Shown: positions 17,769-30,386, numbered from the stretch's first letter. The stretch: 64,000 bases of DNA from Streptomyces sp. NBC_01465 (GCF_036227325.1 NZ_CP109467.1:1736001-1800000); one strand, 5' to 3'. Translations and numbers: made by a program. Notes: generated by a model not told the origin, from the sequence alone.

Positions 17769-18140
17769 ATGATCGCCGCCCTGCAGTGCATAGTCCTGGA
17801 CTGCCCCGACCCGCCGAGCCTCGCCGCCTTCTACCGGGCGATCCTCGGCGGCGAGGTGAACCGGCCCGACCGCCGCTGGGCCGCCGGCGCCGACTTCACG
17901 ACGCTCCACACGGCAACGGGGCTGGTCCTGGCCTTCCAGCGGGTCGAGGACTATCACGCCCCGGAGTGGCCCAACCCCTCGCGCCCGCAACAGTTCCACC
18001 TGGACTTCGACGTGGACGACCTGGACAGGGCCGAGCAGGAGGTCCTGGAGGCCGGGGCCAACCTCCTCGACGACAACGCGAGCGGCTGGCGGGTCTACGC
18101 GGACCCCGCAGGCCACCCGTTCTGCCTGCTCCAGCACTGA
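17769..18140 (+). CDS. VOC (glyoxalase/bleomycin-resistance fold) protein
   Basis: This small single-domain protein of 123 residues has the VOC beta-alpha-beta-beta-beta pattern. It opens with LQCIVLDCPDPPSLAAFYRAIL, has a central PQQFHLDFDVDDLDRAEQEVLEAGA, and ends with the YADPAGHPFCLLQH segment that usually supplies metal ligands. The exact substrate is not predictable. It follows the steroid operon by 10 nt and could be carried on the same transcript, although this family is not a usual member of that regulon. It converges on a second VOC gene. Confidence 0.85.
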   Translation: MIAALQCIVLDCPDPPSLAAFYRAILGGEVNRPDRRWAAGADFTTLHTATGLVLAFQRVEDYHAPEWPNPSRPQQFHLDFDVDDLDRAEQEVLEAGANLLDDNASGWRVYADPAGHPFCLLQH

Positions 18141-18153
18141 CCGGACGGCAGGC

Positions 18154-18543
18154 TCACTGCACCCAGGAGGTCTTCTCGCGCTCGGCGGCGCTGCGCTCCA
18201 CGCAGAACTCATTGCCCTCGATGTCCGCCATCAGCGCCCAGCCGGTCCCGTCCGGCTTGCGGTGGTCGGCCACCAGCGCGGCCCCCAGCTCCAGCAACCG
18301 CTCCACCTCCTCGTCACGGGAACGGTCCTGCGGCTGGAGGTCCAGGTGCACCCGGTTCTTGACGGACTTGGCCTCGGGCACCTGGATGAACAGCACCCCG
18401 ACGCCCGGCGCCTCGACCAGCGCCTCCGGGTCCCCCGGGTTGTCCTCGTCGCTCAGCGGGGCGTCCAGGACCTTGGACCAGAAGGTCGCGAGTGCGAAGG
18501 CGTCGGCGCAGTCGATGGTGATGTGTCGTATGAGAGAAGTCAT
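18154..18543 (-). CDS. VOC-fold protein
   Basis: This second VOC family protein, about 129 residues, faces the previous one. It begins LIRHITIDCADAFALATFWSKVL, has KNRVHLDLQPQDRSRDEEVERLLELGA in the middle and ends with MADIEGNEFCVERS. The start was placed at 18543, where the domain begins, although the frame opens at 18570. It resembles proteins annotated as glyoxalase-like domain proteins in Streptomyces. No catalytic role can be assigned. Confidence 0.83.
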   Translation of the reverse strand: MTSLIRHITIDCADAFALATFWSKVLDAPLSDEDNPGDPEALVEAPGVGVLFIQVPEAKSVKNRVHLDLQPQDRSRDEEVERLLELGAALVADHRKPDGTGWALMADIEGNEFCVERSAAEREKTSWVQ

Positions 18544-18773
18544 GCCGGCCACTATCTCCCGGCTGATCACAGCGGTCCACCGACATTGACAGTCCGCGGG
18601 ACCGCTGGCTCTAATGGTCCGCGTGCAGCGTGGCGCCGGCCACAGAGCAGTGGGCAGGCCGGCAGCCGGGTGAGCACCTTTCCCCGAAGGGCCCGTGCCT
18701 TGAGTTCATACTCCGCACCCCGCGCCTGAGATCAGCACCCTCGCCTCCCCTTGTTCTGGAGATACGACACCGC

Positions 18774-19274
18774 ATGCCCACGCCCGAAATCCCTGCGGAA
18801 ATCCGCACACTCGCCGACAAACTGGTGCAGGTCCACTCCTGGCTGCGCGAGCAGTTGGAGCACGTACGCACCGAGACCGAAGCCCATTTCGCAGCCCACG
18901 GAGCGGCCCCCGCGCCGCCGCCCCTGGGGCTGCAGATCCGGCAACGCTGCCTGGCCTTCTGCGACTTCCTCACCTTCCACCACACCAGCGAGGACGGGCA
19001 CATCCTCCCGGTCGTCGGGGTCCACCACCCCGAGCTGGGCGAGACGCTCGACCGGCTCCGCGAGGAGCACCGCACGATCGCCCGCGTCAAGGAGCAGATC
19101 CTCGCGCTCCTCGACGACTGGGAGACGGCCGACCCGCAGCTCTTCCGCACCGAACTGGCCCGGATGACACAGGAGCTGCTCGCGCACCTCGACTACGAGG
19201 AGGAGATGCTGCTCCCCGCGCTGGCCCAGGTCCCGTTCCCGCCACGGCCCCAACCCTCAGGCAGCGTCCAGTAG
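18774..19274 (+). CDS. Hemerythrin HHE domain protein
   Basis: This 166-residue four-helix protein has metal-ligand residues spaced as in hemerythrin-like proteins: H in VQVHSWLREQLEH, HHTSEDGHILP, REEHRTIARVKEQ and AHLDYEEEMLLP. It should bind a di-iron centre that senses or stores oxygen or nitric oxide, or repairs iron centres. The ATG at 18774 is chosen because upstream residues look non-coding. Its last 18 nt overlap the end of the convergent MerR gene. It lies next to a MerR/aldo-keto reductase pair, which may point to oxidative or electrophile stress, but co-regulation is not shown. Confidence 0.85.
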   Translation: MPTPEIPAEIRTLADKLVQVHSWLREQLEHVRTETEAHFAAHGAAPAPPPLGLQIRQRCLAFCDFLTFHHTSEDGHILPVVGVHHPELGETLDRLREEHRTIARVKEQILALLDDWETADPQLFRTELARMTQELLAHLDYEEEMLLPALAQVPFPPRPQPSGSVQ

Positions 19275-19622
19275 TTCGAGCTGCTGTGTCGTCGTGAGGA
19301 TCGCCACCAGGGAGGCCCGTGCCTCCATGAGCCCGGCGATCCTCTCGTCGACCGAGCGCAGCTGATCGCGCAGGTGGTTGCTCATGCAGGGGTGCACGTC
19401 GATGCCGTCGCCGTGCACGCAGGGCAGCAGTTCGCGGATGACGCGGGTCGGGAGTCCGGCGTCGAGGAACGCGCGGATGCGGTGGACGACCTGGGGCGCG
19501 TCGTCGGCGTACGTCCGCTGGCCGCCGGGTGTGCGGCGGGCCTCCAGGAGGCCCTGCTCCTCGTAGTAGCGCAGCAGCCGTACGCTCACGCCGGTCGCCC
19601 GCGCCAGCTCTCCGATCTTCAC
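19257..19622 (-). CDS. MerR-family regulator of the adjacent aldo-keto reductase
   Basis: This 121-residue MerR protein has the winged helix at residues 1-70 (MKIGELARATGVSVRLLRYYEEQGLL and GGQRTYADDAPQVVHRI), followed by a dimerising coiled coil near residues 80-115. Between them LLPCVHGDGIDVHPCM holds two Cys and two His, which could sense a metal or thiol-reactive compound. Many Streptomyces MerR proteins share this segment without proof of sensing. It is divergently transcribed from the aldo-keto reductase gene, whose promoter has the overlong spacer typical of MerR control. Confidence 0.9.
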   Translation of the reverse strand: MKIGELARATGVSVRLLRYYEEQGLLEARRTPGGQRTYADDAPQVVHRIRAFLDAGLPTRVIRELLPCVHGDGIDVHPCMSNHLRDQLRSVDERIAGLMEARASLVAILTTTQQLELLDAA

Positions 19623-19645
19623 TGTGTGACCCCCCTCACATCTGC

Positions 19646-19677
19646 TTGAACCTCACATGGGTGTGAGCTCCTAGCGT
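19646..19677 (+). promoter_or_regulatory. MerR-type promoter of the aldo-keto reductase gene
   Basis: A TTGAAC -35 element and a TAGCGT -10 element are separated by 20 nt, longer than the usual 17. The spacer holds a perfect dyad, CTCACA-TGGG-TGTGAG (19652-19667). This is the classic layout in which a MerR protein twists an overlong spacer to activate. A related TGTGA/TCACA pair lies at 19624-19640 near the MerR start and may serve autoregulation. Confidence 0.7.
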
Positions 19678-19684
19678 TCCTGCC

Positions 19685-20563
19685 ATGACGAACAACGACA
19701 AGAACATCTTCTCCCTCGGCGGCGACCTTCCGGTACGGCGTATCGGCTACGGCACCATGCGTCTCGCCGACGGACCGGGCGCGCCGACGGGTGCCGAGGC
19801 CCCCATCTGGACCGCTCCGGCGGACCGGGACGCGGCAATCGCCCTGCTGCGTACGGCAGTCGAAGCCGGGGTGAACCTCATCGACACCGCCGACGCGTAC
19901 GCGCTCGGCGCCGGTGAGGAGCTGATCGCCGACGCCCTCCACCCGTACCGCGACGGGGTGGTCGTCGCGACGAAGGTCGGCGTCGTACGCCCGGGCCCCA
20001 CCGAGTGGGTGCCGCTCGGCCACCCCGCGTATCTGCGCCAGCAAGCGGAGCTGAGCCTTCGCCGCCTGCGCACGGACCGCATCGACCTGCTCCACTTGCA
20101 CCGGATCGACCCGAACTACCCCCTGGCCGAGCAGATCGGCGCGCTCAAGCAGCTGCAGGAAGAGGGCAAGGTCCGCCACATCGGCCTTTCCGAGGTCACG
20201 GTCGAACAGATCGAGGAGGCGGAGACGATCGCCCCGGTCGCGAGTGTCCAGAACCTCTACAACCTGGCCACGCGCGACCACGAGGCCGTCGTCGACCACA
20301 CCGCCGCGAAGGGGATCGCCTTCCTCCCCTTCTTCCCGGTCGCGATGGGCGCCCACACGGGACCCGACAGCCCGGTCGCCGCGGTGGCGAAGGAGATCGG
20401 CGCGACCCCGTCCCAGACGGCCCTGGCCTGGCTGCTGCACCGCTCCCCCACGGTCGTGCCGATCCCCGGCACGTCGTCGGCCGCGCATCTGCGGGAGAAC
20501 GCGGGCGCACTCCAGGTCACACTCACCGAGGACCAGTTCAGGCGGCTGTCGGACGGAGTGTGA
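19685..20563 (+). CDS. Aldo/keto reductase
   Basis: This NADPH-dependent TIM-barrel oxidoreductase has 292 residues. The tetrad residues are visible: Asp and Tyr in NLIDTADAYALGAGEELI, Lys in VVVATKVGVVR, and His in LLHLHRIDPNYPL. The C-terminal VVPIPGTSSAAHLRENAG cofactor loop is intact. The LSEVTVEQIEEAETIAPVASVQNLYNL pattern puts it with the YdbC/PdxI-like general reductases of actinobacteria. It is divergent from the MerR gene and probably activated by it. The 3' end overlaps the convergent HutD gene by 26 nt. Confidence 0.92.
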   Translation: MTNNDKNIFSLGGDLPVRRIGYGTMRLADGPGAPTGAEAPIWTAPADRDAAIALLRTAVEAGVNLIDTADAYALGAGEELIADALHPYRDGVVVATKVGVVRPGPTEWVPLGHPAYLRQQAELSLRRLRTDRIDLLHLHRIDPNYPLAEQIGALKQLQEEGKVRHIGLSEVTVEQIEEAETIAPVASVQNLYNLATRDHEAVVDHTAAKGIAFLPFFPVAMGAHTGPDSPVAAVAKEIGATPSQTALAWLLHRSPTVVPIPGTSSAAHLRENAGALQVTLTEDQFRRLSDGV

Positions 20564-21107
20564 CGAGCGCGGTGCGGCCGGCGGCGTGCAGGACGCCGAG
20601 GGTGCCGGAGGTCGCCAACACCGCGTCGTACGGCTTCAGTTCATGGCCGGCGACGGATGCGGGCCCGTCCAGCGCGACCACCAGAACGGTCGCGCCGGGC
20701 GGGACGTCGACGACGATCCGGCCGCGCACGACGGCGGTCGTGACGTCCGTGCGGCCCCTGCGGTACATGACGTTGAAGTTCACGACGGGGCCGTCGAGGA
20801 GGCGGCAGTCGGTCGCCGCGTCACCCGCGAAGTCCTTCGGTACGAACCGCTCGTCGACCAGGGTCCGTACCCCACCGACCGTGAGGTCCATCCCCGCGCC
20901 CTCGACGACCGTCAGCGTGCGGTCCACCTCGGGGAAGGCCGAGAAGGGCCCGTCCGCGCGTACGTCGGCGAGGCTGACGCGCCAGGCGAAGTCGTCCATG
21001 CCCGCGCTCTCGGGGTGGGCGGCGATCTCCCGGGTGATGCCGCCGCCGTTCTTCCAGGGGACGGCCGCGCGCCCGGCCGCCCTCAGGACCCGTACCGCCT
21101 CTGTCAC
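20538..21107 (-). CDS. HutD/Ves family cupin protein
   Basis: This 189-residue HutD-family bicupin has the signature RAAVPWKNGGGITREIAAHPE at the N-terminus and WRVSLADVRADGPFSAFPEVDRTLTVVEGAGM in the first barrel. HutD is linked to histidine utilisation in proteobacteria and Ves to a cold stress screen in E. coli; the biochemical role is unresolved. The start is the GTG at 21107, whose ATG-like overlap (GTGA) with the upstream VWA gene shows translational coupling. The frame continues much further upstream, but that part duplicates the VWA gene in another frame. Confidence 0.85.
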   Translation of the reverse strand: MTEAVRVLRAAGRAAVPWKNGGGITREIAAHPESAGMDDFAWRVSLADVRADGPFSAFPEVDRTLTVVEGAGMDLTVGGVRTLVDERFVPKDFAGDAATDCRLLDGPVVNFNVMYRRGRTDVTTAVVRGRIVVDVPPGATVLVVALDGPASVAGHELKPYDAVLATSGTLGVLHAAGRTALVTLRPTAA

Positions 21108-21820
21108 TGCACCATCCCTGCCGCCCGCACCGTGCTCAGCCATGTGGGGAACTCTGCCACCAGCCGGTCGTAGAGCTCGCCGTCGGACACCTTCCGCGGG
21201 TCGCTCCCGGCGTGGAAGAAGCCCGCGTTGTCGATGGGGCGGCGGGCGGGGACGGCGAGTTCGTCGAGCTTGCGCAGGAACTCGAACTGCTTGCTCTTCG
21301 CGTCGCCGAAGCCGATGAACTGCCAGAACAGCGGCAGTTTCGCGGCCTTGCAGACGTAGCGTTCGGCGGCGAGCTTGTTGATCGGGCCGCCGTCCGTCTG
21401 GAAGACGACGAGTGCGGGCGCGGTCGAACCGCTGTCGAGGTAGTGGTCGATGACGGCGTCCATGGCGAGGTGGTAGCTCGTCTTGCCCATGTGGCCGAGC
21501 CCGGCGGCGATCTTCTCGACGCGGCCGTGGTGGTTGACGAGAGTGATGTCCTCGACGGCGTCGACGTCCGTGGAGAAGAAGACGACCGGGACAGTGCCGT
21601 CGTCGTCGAAGTGCGCGGCGAGCCCGAGCACCCGGTCGGCGAGCGCCTGGACGCTGCCGTCCTTGTAGTACGGCTTCATCGAGCCGGAGTAGTCGATGAC
21701 CAAGTAGACGGCTGCGCGCTGGCCGTTCAGACCGTGCTTGTTGAGTGATATGCCTGCGGTCTTGTAGAGGCTGACGAGCGCGGGCGCGGTCTCCTCCATC
21801 TTCTGGAGGCTGATGGCCAT
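21104..21820 (-). CDS. TerF-like von Willebrand A domain protein
   Basis: This 238-residue protein consists of a VWA domain with a complete MIDAS motif: DYSGSM near residue 43, a conserved Thr in the GKTSY segment and a later FQTDGG Asp. It lacks the TerD domain of full TerF proteins but otherwise resembles the VWA parts found in tellurite-resistance (ter) clusters of Streptomyces (FWQFIGFGDAKSKQFEFLRKLDEL). It is cytoplasmic and probably a metal-dependent protein-interaction module. No other ter gene is near. It is coupled by a 4-nt overlap to the HutD gene, an unusual partner. Confidence 0.85.
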   Translation of the reverse strand: MAISLQKMEETAPALVSLYKTAGISLNKHGLNGQRAAVYLVIDYSGSMKPYYKDGSVQALADRVLGLAAHFDDDGTVPVVFFSTDVDAVEDITLVNHHGRVEKIAAGLGHMGKTSYHLAMDAVIDHYLDSGSTAPALVVFQTDGGPINKLAAERYVCKAAKLPLFWQFIGFGDAKSKQFEFLRKLDELAVPARRPIDNAGFFHAGSDPRKVSDGELYDRLVAEFPTWLSTVRAAGMVQ

Positions 21821-21885
21821 CCGTCGCTCCGTCCGTCAGTTCCGAGTGGATCAGTCGACAGTACGACACGGAGCGAGGGACCGAT

Positions 21886-22611
21886 ATGCACTCTCTGGAT
21901 GGCAAGGTCGTCGTGATCACGGGCGCGGGTCGCGGTCAGGGGGCGGCGGAGGCGCGGCTGTTCGCGGAGGCGGGGGCGCGGGTGGTGGTCACCGACGTAC
22001 GGGAGGACGAGGGCGAGGAGGTCGCCAAGTCCCTTGGTGTGCAAGGGGTGTTCGTGCATCACGACGTGTCCGACGCGGCGAGCTGGACGGCGGTGGTGGA
22101 GGGCGCGCTCGGGGCGTTCGGGCGGCTCGACGCGCTGGTGAACAACGCGGCGCTGTGGCGGACCGCGTCGGTGGAGGACGAGACCCTGGAGAATTTCGAG
22201 GCCCTGATACGCGTCAATCTCGTCGGCCCGTTCCTGGGGATCCAGGCGGTGGTGCCCGCGATGAAGGAGGCGGGCGGCGGGTCGATCGTGAACGTCTCGT
22301 CGACGGCCGGGCTGGTCGGCATCAAGGGGCATGCGGCGTACGGGTCGACGAAGTTCGGGCTGCGCGGGCTGACGCGCTCCTCCGCGCTGGACCTGGCTCC
22401 GTACGGGATCCGCGTGAACTCCGTACATCCGGGGGCGATCGACACCCCGATGACGGCGGCGGTCGCGGACAAGGACTGGTCGCATGTGCCGCTGGGGCGG
22501 ATGGGGCGGCCGGAGGAGGCCGGTCAGCTGGTCGGGTTCCTGGTCTCGGACGCGTCCTCGTATGTGACGGGGACGGAGTTCACCGTCGACGGGGGCCAGA
22601 CGACCGGCTGA
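21886..22611 (+). CDS. Short-chain dehydrogenase similar to 20beta/3alpha-hydroxysteroid dehydrogenases
   Basis: This 241-residue classical SDR has TGAGRGQG, NNAA (a variant of NNAG), SSTAG with the catalytic Ser and YGSTK. The stretches AIVPAMKEAGGGSIVN-like, RVNSVHPGAIDTPMTA and SSYVTGTEFTVDGG resemble, from memory, the 20beta-hydroxysteroid dehydrogenase of Streptomyces hydrogenans. The steroid ring-degradation genes 4 kb away make a steroid substrate plausible, but many SDRs share these motifs and no KstR2-like site was seen upstream. It diverges from the VWA gene across 65 nt. Confidence 0.82.
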   Translation: MHSLDGKVVVITGAGRGQGAAEARLFAEAGARVVVTDVREDEGEEVAKSLGVQGVFVHHDVSDAASWTAVVEGALGAFGRLDALVNNAALWRTASVEDETLENFEALIRVNLVGPFLGIQAVVPAMKEAGGGSIVNVSSTAGLVGIKGHAAYGSTKFGLRGLTRSSALDLAPYGIRVNSVHPGAIDTPMTAAVADKDWSHVPLGRMGRPEEAGQLVGFLVSDASSYVTGTEFTVDGGQTTG

Positions 22612-22622
22612 CCGGGTGCCCC

Positions 22623-23726
22623 CTACTGACCTGCCTGGTCCTGGAAGGCGGGCAGCTCGAAGATGCGCTGCTTTCCGGTGTCGTCCATCAACTCGACGAG
22701 CGGCAGGACGAGTTCCCAGAGGTCCTGCTTGTCGACCTCACGGGCGAGGGCGTCGAGTTCACCGTCCGCGAGGCGGGCAGCGGCGTCGGCCACGACGGTG
22801 CGGGACTCCTCGGGGAGGACCTCGACCAGCGGCAGGAACTCCGCCCACAGCCCGGTCGCGACGACGGCCCGTACGATCCCGTCGAGCACGCCGGTCTCGC
22901 GCAGCGACGGGAGTACGGCGACGGCGCGCCGGTCCGCGTCGTCGAGCAGGGCGACGAGCGGGAGCAGCGACTCCCAGAGGTCCTGCTCGGCCACGACCCG
23001 TACGAGCGAGTCGAGCTCGTCCTGGGGGCGGCGGGCGGCGAGGGTCGCGATGGCGGTGCGCTGCTCGCCGGTGACCATGCCGGCGACGGCGAGCGCCTCG
23101 GGCCAGAGGCCGTCGGCGGTGGCCGAGGCGATGACGGAGGCGAGCCGCTCCTGGCCCATCAACTCGATGATCCTGCCGAGCTGTTCGGGCTGGTCGACGG
23201 CGAATCCCGAGCGCAGTACGGCGTCGTCGCCGACCTGCGGGACGATCCGCTCCAGGGCGTGGTCGCGGAGGTGTCCGACGAAGCGGCCCATGGTGATGTG
23301 GTCGCCGCGTTCGGCGAGGGAGACGGCGATGCGTACGACGAGGTTCTCGTCGAGGCGGTCGACGATGCCGGGGATGCGGCGGGGGTCGAGGTGGGCGCAG
23401 GACTCGGCGGTGAAGGAGACGGGGAGCTTCTCGATGATGTCGGCGGCGCGGGGCGGCTCCAGGCGCCCTGCGACGGCGGCGGCGAGGCGCGGGCCGAGGG
23501 CCTTCTGGGAGATGGCGGCGGCGACGCCGGCGGGGACGAGTTTGGTGGCCTTGGCGATGCGGTCGAGCATCTCGGGCTGGTGGTCGTAGAGGGCGGCGAC
23601 GGTCTGCTCGCGCAGGGCGCGGACGTCGGCGGCGGGGAGGTCCTGGAGGAAGGAGAGGCGGCCGGTGTCCTCCCCGAGGAGGCGGGCGATCTTCTGGGTC
23701 TCGGCGCGGTTGCGCAGCTTGTCCAT
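22623..23726 (-). CDS. Helical-repeat protein of unknown function
   Basis: I do not recognise a named family for this 367-residue soluble protein. It is made of repeated amphipathic helices: LGPRLAAAVAGRLEPPRAADIIEKL, then PGIVDRLDENLVVRIAVSLAERGDHITMGRFVGHL, then three related blocks ending in DLWESLLPLVALLDD, GLWAEFLPLVEVLPE and DLWELVLPLVELMDD. The blocks suggest a HEAT- or MgtE-N-like superhelix. The start MDKLRNRAETQ at 23726 was chosen from the end of the upstream small gene; the frame itself opens at 23849. It lies 13 nt after a 72-residue protein, so the two form an operon. Confidence 0.75.
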   Translation of the reverse strand: MDKLRNRAETQKIARLLGEDTGRLSFLQDLPAADVRALREQTVAALYDHQPEMLDRIAKATKLVPAGVAAAISQKALGPRLAAAVAGRLEPPRAADIIEKLPVSFTAESCAHLDPRRIPGIVDRLDENLVVRIAVSLAERGDHITMGRFVGHLRDHALERIVPQVGDDAVLRSGFAVDQPEQLGRIIELMGQERLASVIASATADGLWPEALAVAGMVTGEQRTAIATLAARRPQDELDSLVRVVAEQDLWESLLPLVALLDDADRRAVAVLPSLRETGVLDGIVRAVVATGLWAEFLPLVEVLPEESRTVVADAAARLADGELDALAREVDKQDLWELVLPLVELMDDTGKQRIFELPAFQDQAGQ

Positions 23727-23739
23727 GGAGATCAGCCCT

Positions 23740-23958
23740 TCACCGGAAGAGGATGCGGCGGACGGGCCCGCGGGCGAGGGCGGGCACGAGCTTGAGCGCC
23801 TCTTCGGCGGCGCGCCCGAGGCCTTCGGCGCGGCGGGCGTGTTCGTCACGGAAGGCGTCGGCGAGCAACTGGAGCTGCGGCTCGGGGAGTTGGGCGACGG
23901 AGTCGGGGGGCGGGGCGTTGAGCGCGGTGGCTAATTGCGACAGGGCGACGGTGCTCAC
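23740..23958 (-). CDS. Small protein of unknown function
   Basis: This 72-residue product has no recognised domain. It starts at a GTG with GGGAGG 5 nt upstream, which supports translation. It is predicted to be helical with Leu/Ala-rich segments (LPEPQLQLLADAFRDEHARRAEGLG) and a basic end (ARGPVRRILF). It is followed after 13 nt by the helical-repeat protein in the same direction, so the two probably act together. The AT-richer stretch at 24005-24025 may hold the promoter. Confidence 0.65.
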   Translation of the reverse strand: MSTVALSQLATALNAPPPDSVAQLPEPQLQLLADAFRDEHARRAEGLGRAAEEALKLVPALARGPVRRILFR

Positions 23959-24030
23959 GGGACCTCCCAGGGGGCGGACTGCGGCTCGGCCCTGAGCGTG
24001 CGACGAAACTGACTTTAAGTCAATAGCGGT

Positions 24031-24103
24031 GCGCGGCGGCCCGCCGAACCCCCACTGGGGCTCCGCCCCAGACCCCGCTCCTCAATCGCCGGAGGGGCTT
24101 GAT
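24031..24103 (-). repeat. Dispersed intergenic repeat, copy B (inverted)
   Basis: On the minus strand this reads CCCCTCCGGCGATTGAGGAG, then the CTGGGGCGGAGCCCCAG dyad, then GTGGGGGTTCGG. It is almost identical to copy A at 4188-4250. Together with copy C it fills most of the 409-nt gap between the small protein and gltD. No gene was found in that gap. Confidence 0.82.
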
Positions 24104-24120
24104 TTCGCTGCATGTGCGCT

Positions 24121-24158
24121 CGCATCTGCGGGCTGTTTGAGCCCGCGCATGCGAGCTC
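24121..24158. repeat. Hairpin between repeat copies B and C
   Basis: The arms CGCATCTGCGGGCT and AGCCCGCGCATGCG form an imperfect stem. The inverse complement resembles the hairpin of copy A at 4131-4162 (TGAGCTCGC, GCGGGCTCA and CAGCCCGCA blocks are shared), so hairpin and core travel together. Confidence 0.65.
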
Positions 24159-24163
24159 AGGTG

Positions 24164-24245
24164 GGCAAATCCAGCCCGTCCGGCGATTGAGGACAACGCG
24201 GCCGAAGGTCGCGTGCTGGGGGCCCGGGGCGGAGCCCCACGACCA
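24164..24245 (+). repeat. Dispersed intergenic repeat, copy C
   Basis: This contains AGCCCGTCCGGCGATTGAGG, a GCGGCCGAAGGTCGC segment and a GGGGCGGAGCCCC dyad. The first part matches copy D at 51074-51095. It is oriented opposite to copy B, so the two cores flank the hairpin as an inverted pair. Confidence 0.78.
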
Positions 24246-24326
24246 CCATCCACCCGCCCCGCCGGAGGCAGACGCGCCACGGCGCCCACCGTCCGGTCGG
24301 GGACAAGGCAGGCGCCGCGTTCAGTT

Positions 24327-24344
24327 CCGCACGCCATTGTGCGG
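24327..24344 (-). terminator. Possible gltD terminator hairpin
   Basis: CCGCAC and GTGCGG form a perfect 6-bp stem with a 6-nt loop 24 nt beyond the gltD stop. The stem is short and lacks a T-run, so termination is uncertain. Confidence 0.35.
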
Positions 24345-24367
24345 GACGTCTATGGGGTTGAAGCGGA

Positions 24368-25820
24368 TCAGACCATCAGCGAGCGGTCCGTCGGCTTGAT
24401 CGGGGCGGGGAGTTCGCTCGCCCCCGTCAGGAAGCGGTCCACGCCTCGCGCCGCCGAGCGGCCCTCGGCGATCGCCCACACGATGAGCGACTGACCGCGG
24501 CCCGCGTCACCGGCAACGTACACGCCGCCGACGTTCGTCGCGAAGTCCGCGTCGCGCGCGACGTTGCCGCGCTCGTCCAGCTCCAGGCCGAACTGCTGCA
24601 CCAGGCCGTTGGCCTGGTCCGTGCCCGTGAAGCCCATCGCGAGCGTCACCAGCTGGGCGGGGATCTTGCGCTCCGTGCCCGGCTTCGGGGTCAGCTTGCC
24701 GTCGATGAACTCGACCTCGGTCAGGTGCAGGAACTGGACGTTCCCGTCCTCGTCGCCCTCGAAGTGCGTGGTCGAGACGGAGTAGACCCGCTCGCCGCCC
24801 TCCTCGTGCGCAGAGGTGACCTTGTAGAGCATCGGGAAGGTCGGCCAGGGCTGGTTGGCGTTCCGGTCGTCGCCCGGACGCGGCATGATCTCCAGCTGCG
24901 TGACCGAGGCCGCGCCCTGGCGGTGGGCGGTGCCCACGCAGTCCGCGCCGGTGTCGCCGCCGCCGATGACGACCACGTGCTTGCCCTCGGCGGTGATCGG
25001 CGGGGTGACGAAGTCGCCCTCCTGCACCTTGTTCGAGAGCGGCAGGTACTCCATCGCGAAGTGGATGCCGTTGAGCTCACGGCCCGGGACCGGCAGGTCG
25101 CGGGAGACCGTGGCGCCCGCCGCGATGACGACCGCGTCGTAGCGCTTGCGCAGCTTCGCGGCGTCGATGTCGCGGCCGATCTCGACCTCGGTACGGAACT
25201 TGGTGCCCTCCGCGCGCATCTGCTCGATACGCCGGTTGATGTGCACCTTCTCCATCTTGAACTCGGGGATGCCGTACCGGAGAAGGCCTCCGATGCGGTC
25301 CGCGCGCTCGTACACCGCGACCGTGTGACCGGCCCGCGTCAGCTGCTGTGCTGCCGCGAGGCCCGCCGGGCCCGAGCCGATGACCGCGACGGTCTTGCCG
25401 GACAGCCGCTGCGGCGGCTGCGGGGTGACGTCGCCGCTGTCCCACGCCTTGTCGATGATCGAGACTTCGACGTTCTTGATGGTGACGGCCGGCTGGTTGA
25501 TGCCGAGGACACACGCCGACTCGCACGGAGCGGGGCACAGACGGCCCGTGAACTCCGGGAAGTTGTTCGTGGCGTGCAGTCGCTCGGAAGCGGCAGACCA
25601 GTCCTCGCGGTACGCGTAGTCGTTCCACTCGGGGATCAGGTTCCCCAGCGGACAGCCGTTGTGACAGAACGGGATGCCGCAGTCCATGCAGCGCCCGGCC
25701 TGCTTGCTGATGATCGGGAGCAGCGAGCCCGGAACGTAGACCTCGTTCCAGTCCTTCAGTCGCTCACCGACGGGGCGGGTCTGTGCGACCTCGCGGCCCG
25801 TGGTCAAAAAGCCCTTGGGG

Positions 25821-25828
<8 letters not shown>
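24368..25828 (-). CDS. gltD: Glutamate synthase (NADPH) small subunit
   Basis: GltD passes electrons from NADPH to the large subunit of glutamate synthase, which makes glutamate from glutamine and 2-oxoglutarate. The 486-residue protein has the N-terminal iron-sulfur cysteines ([20 protein letters not shown]), the FAD-binding [15 protein letters not shown] near residue 150, and the NADPH-binding [15 protein letters not shown] near residue 285. A C-terminal [23 protein letters not shown] completes the flavin site. Length is normal. Its ATG lies within the end of gltB with an 8-nt overlap, so the two are coupled. Confidence 0.97.

Positions 25829-30386
<4,558 letters not shown>

Noticed and set aside
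4131..24245. CRISPR array formed by the hairpin repeats
   Set aside because: Copies are far apart, few, and without regular spacers or cas genes; they fit a dispersed intergenic repeat family.
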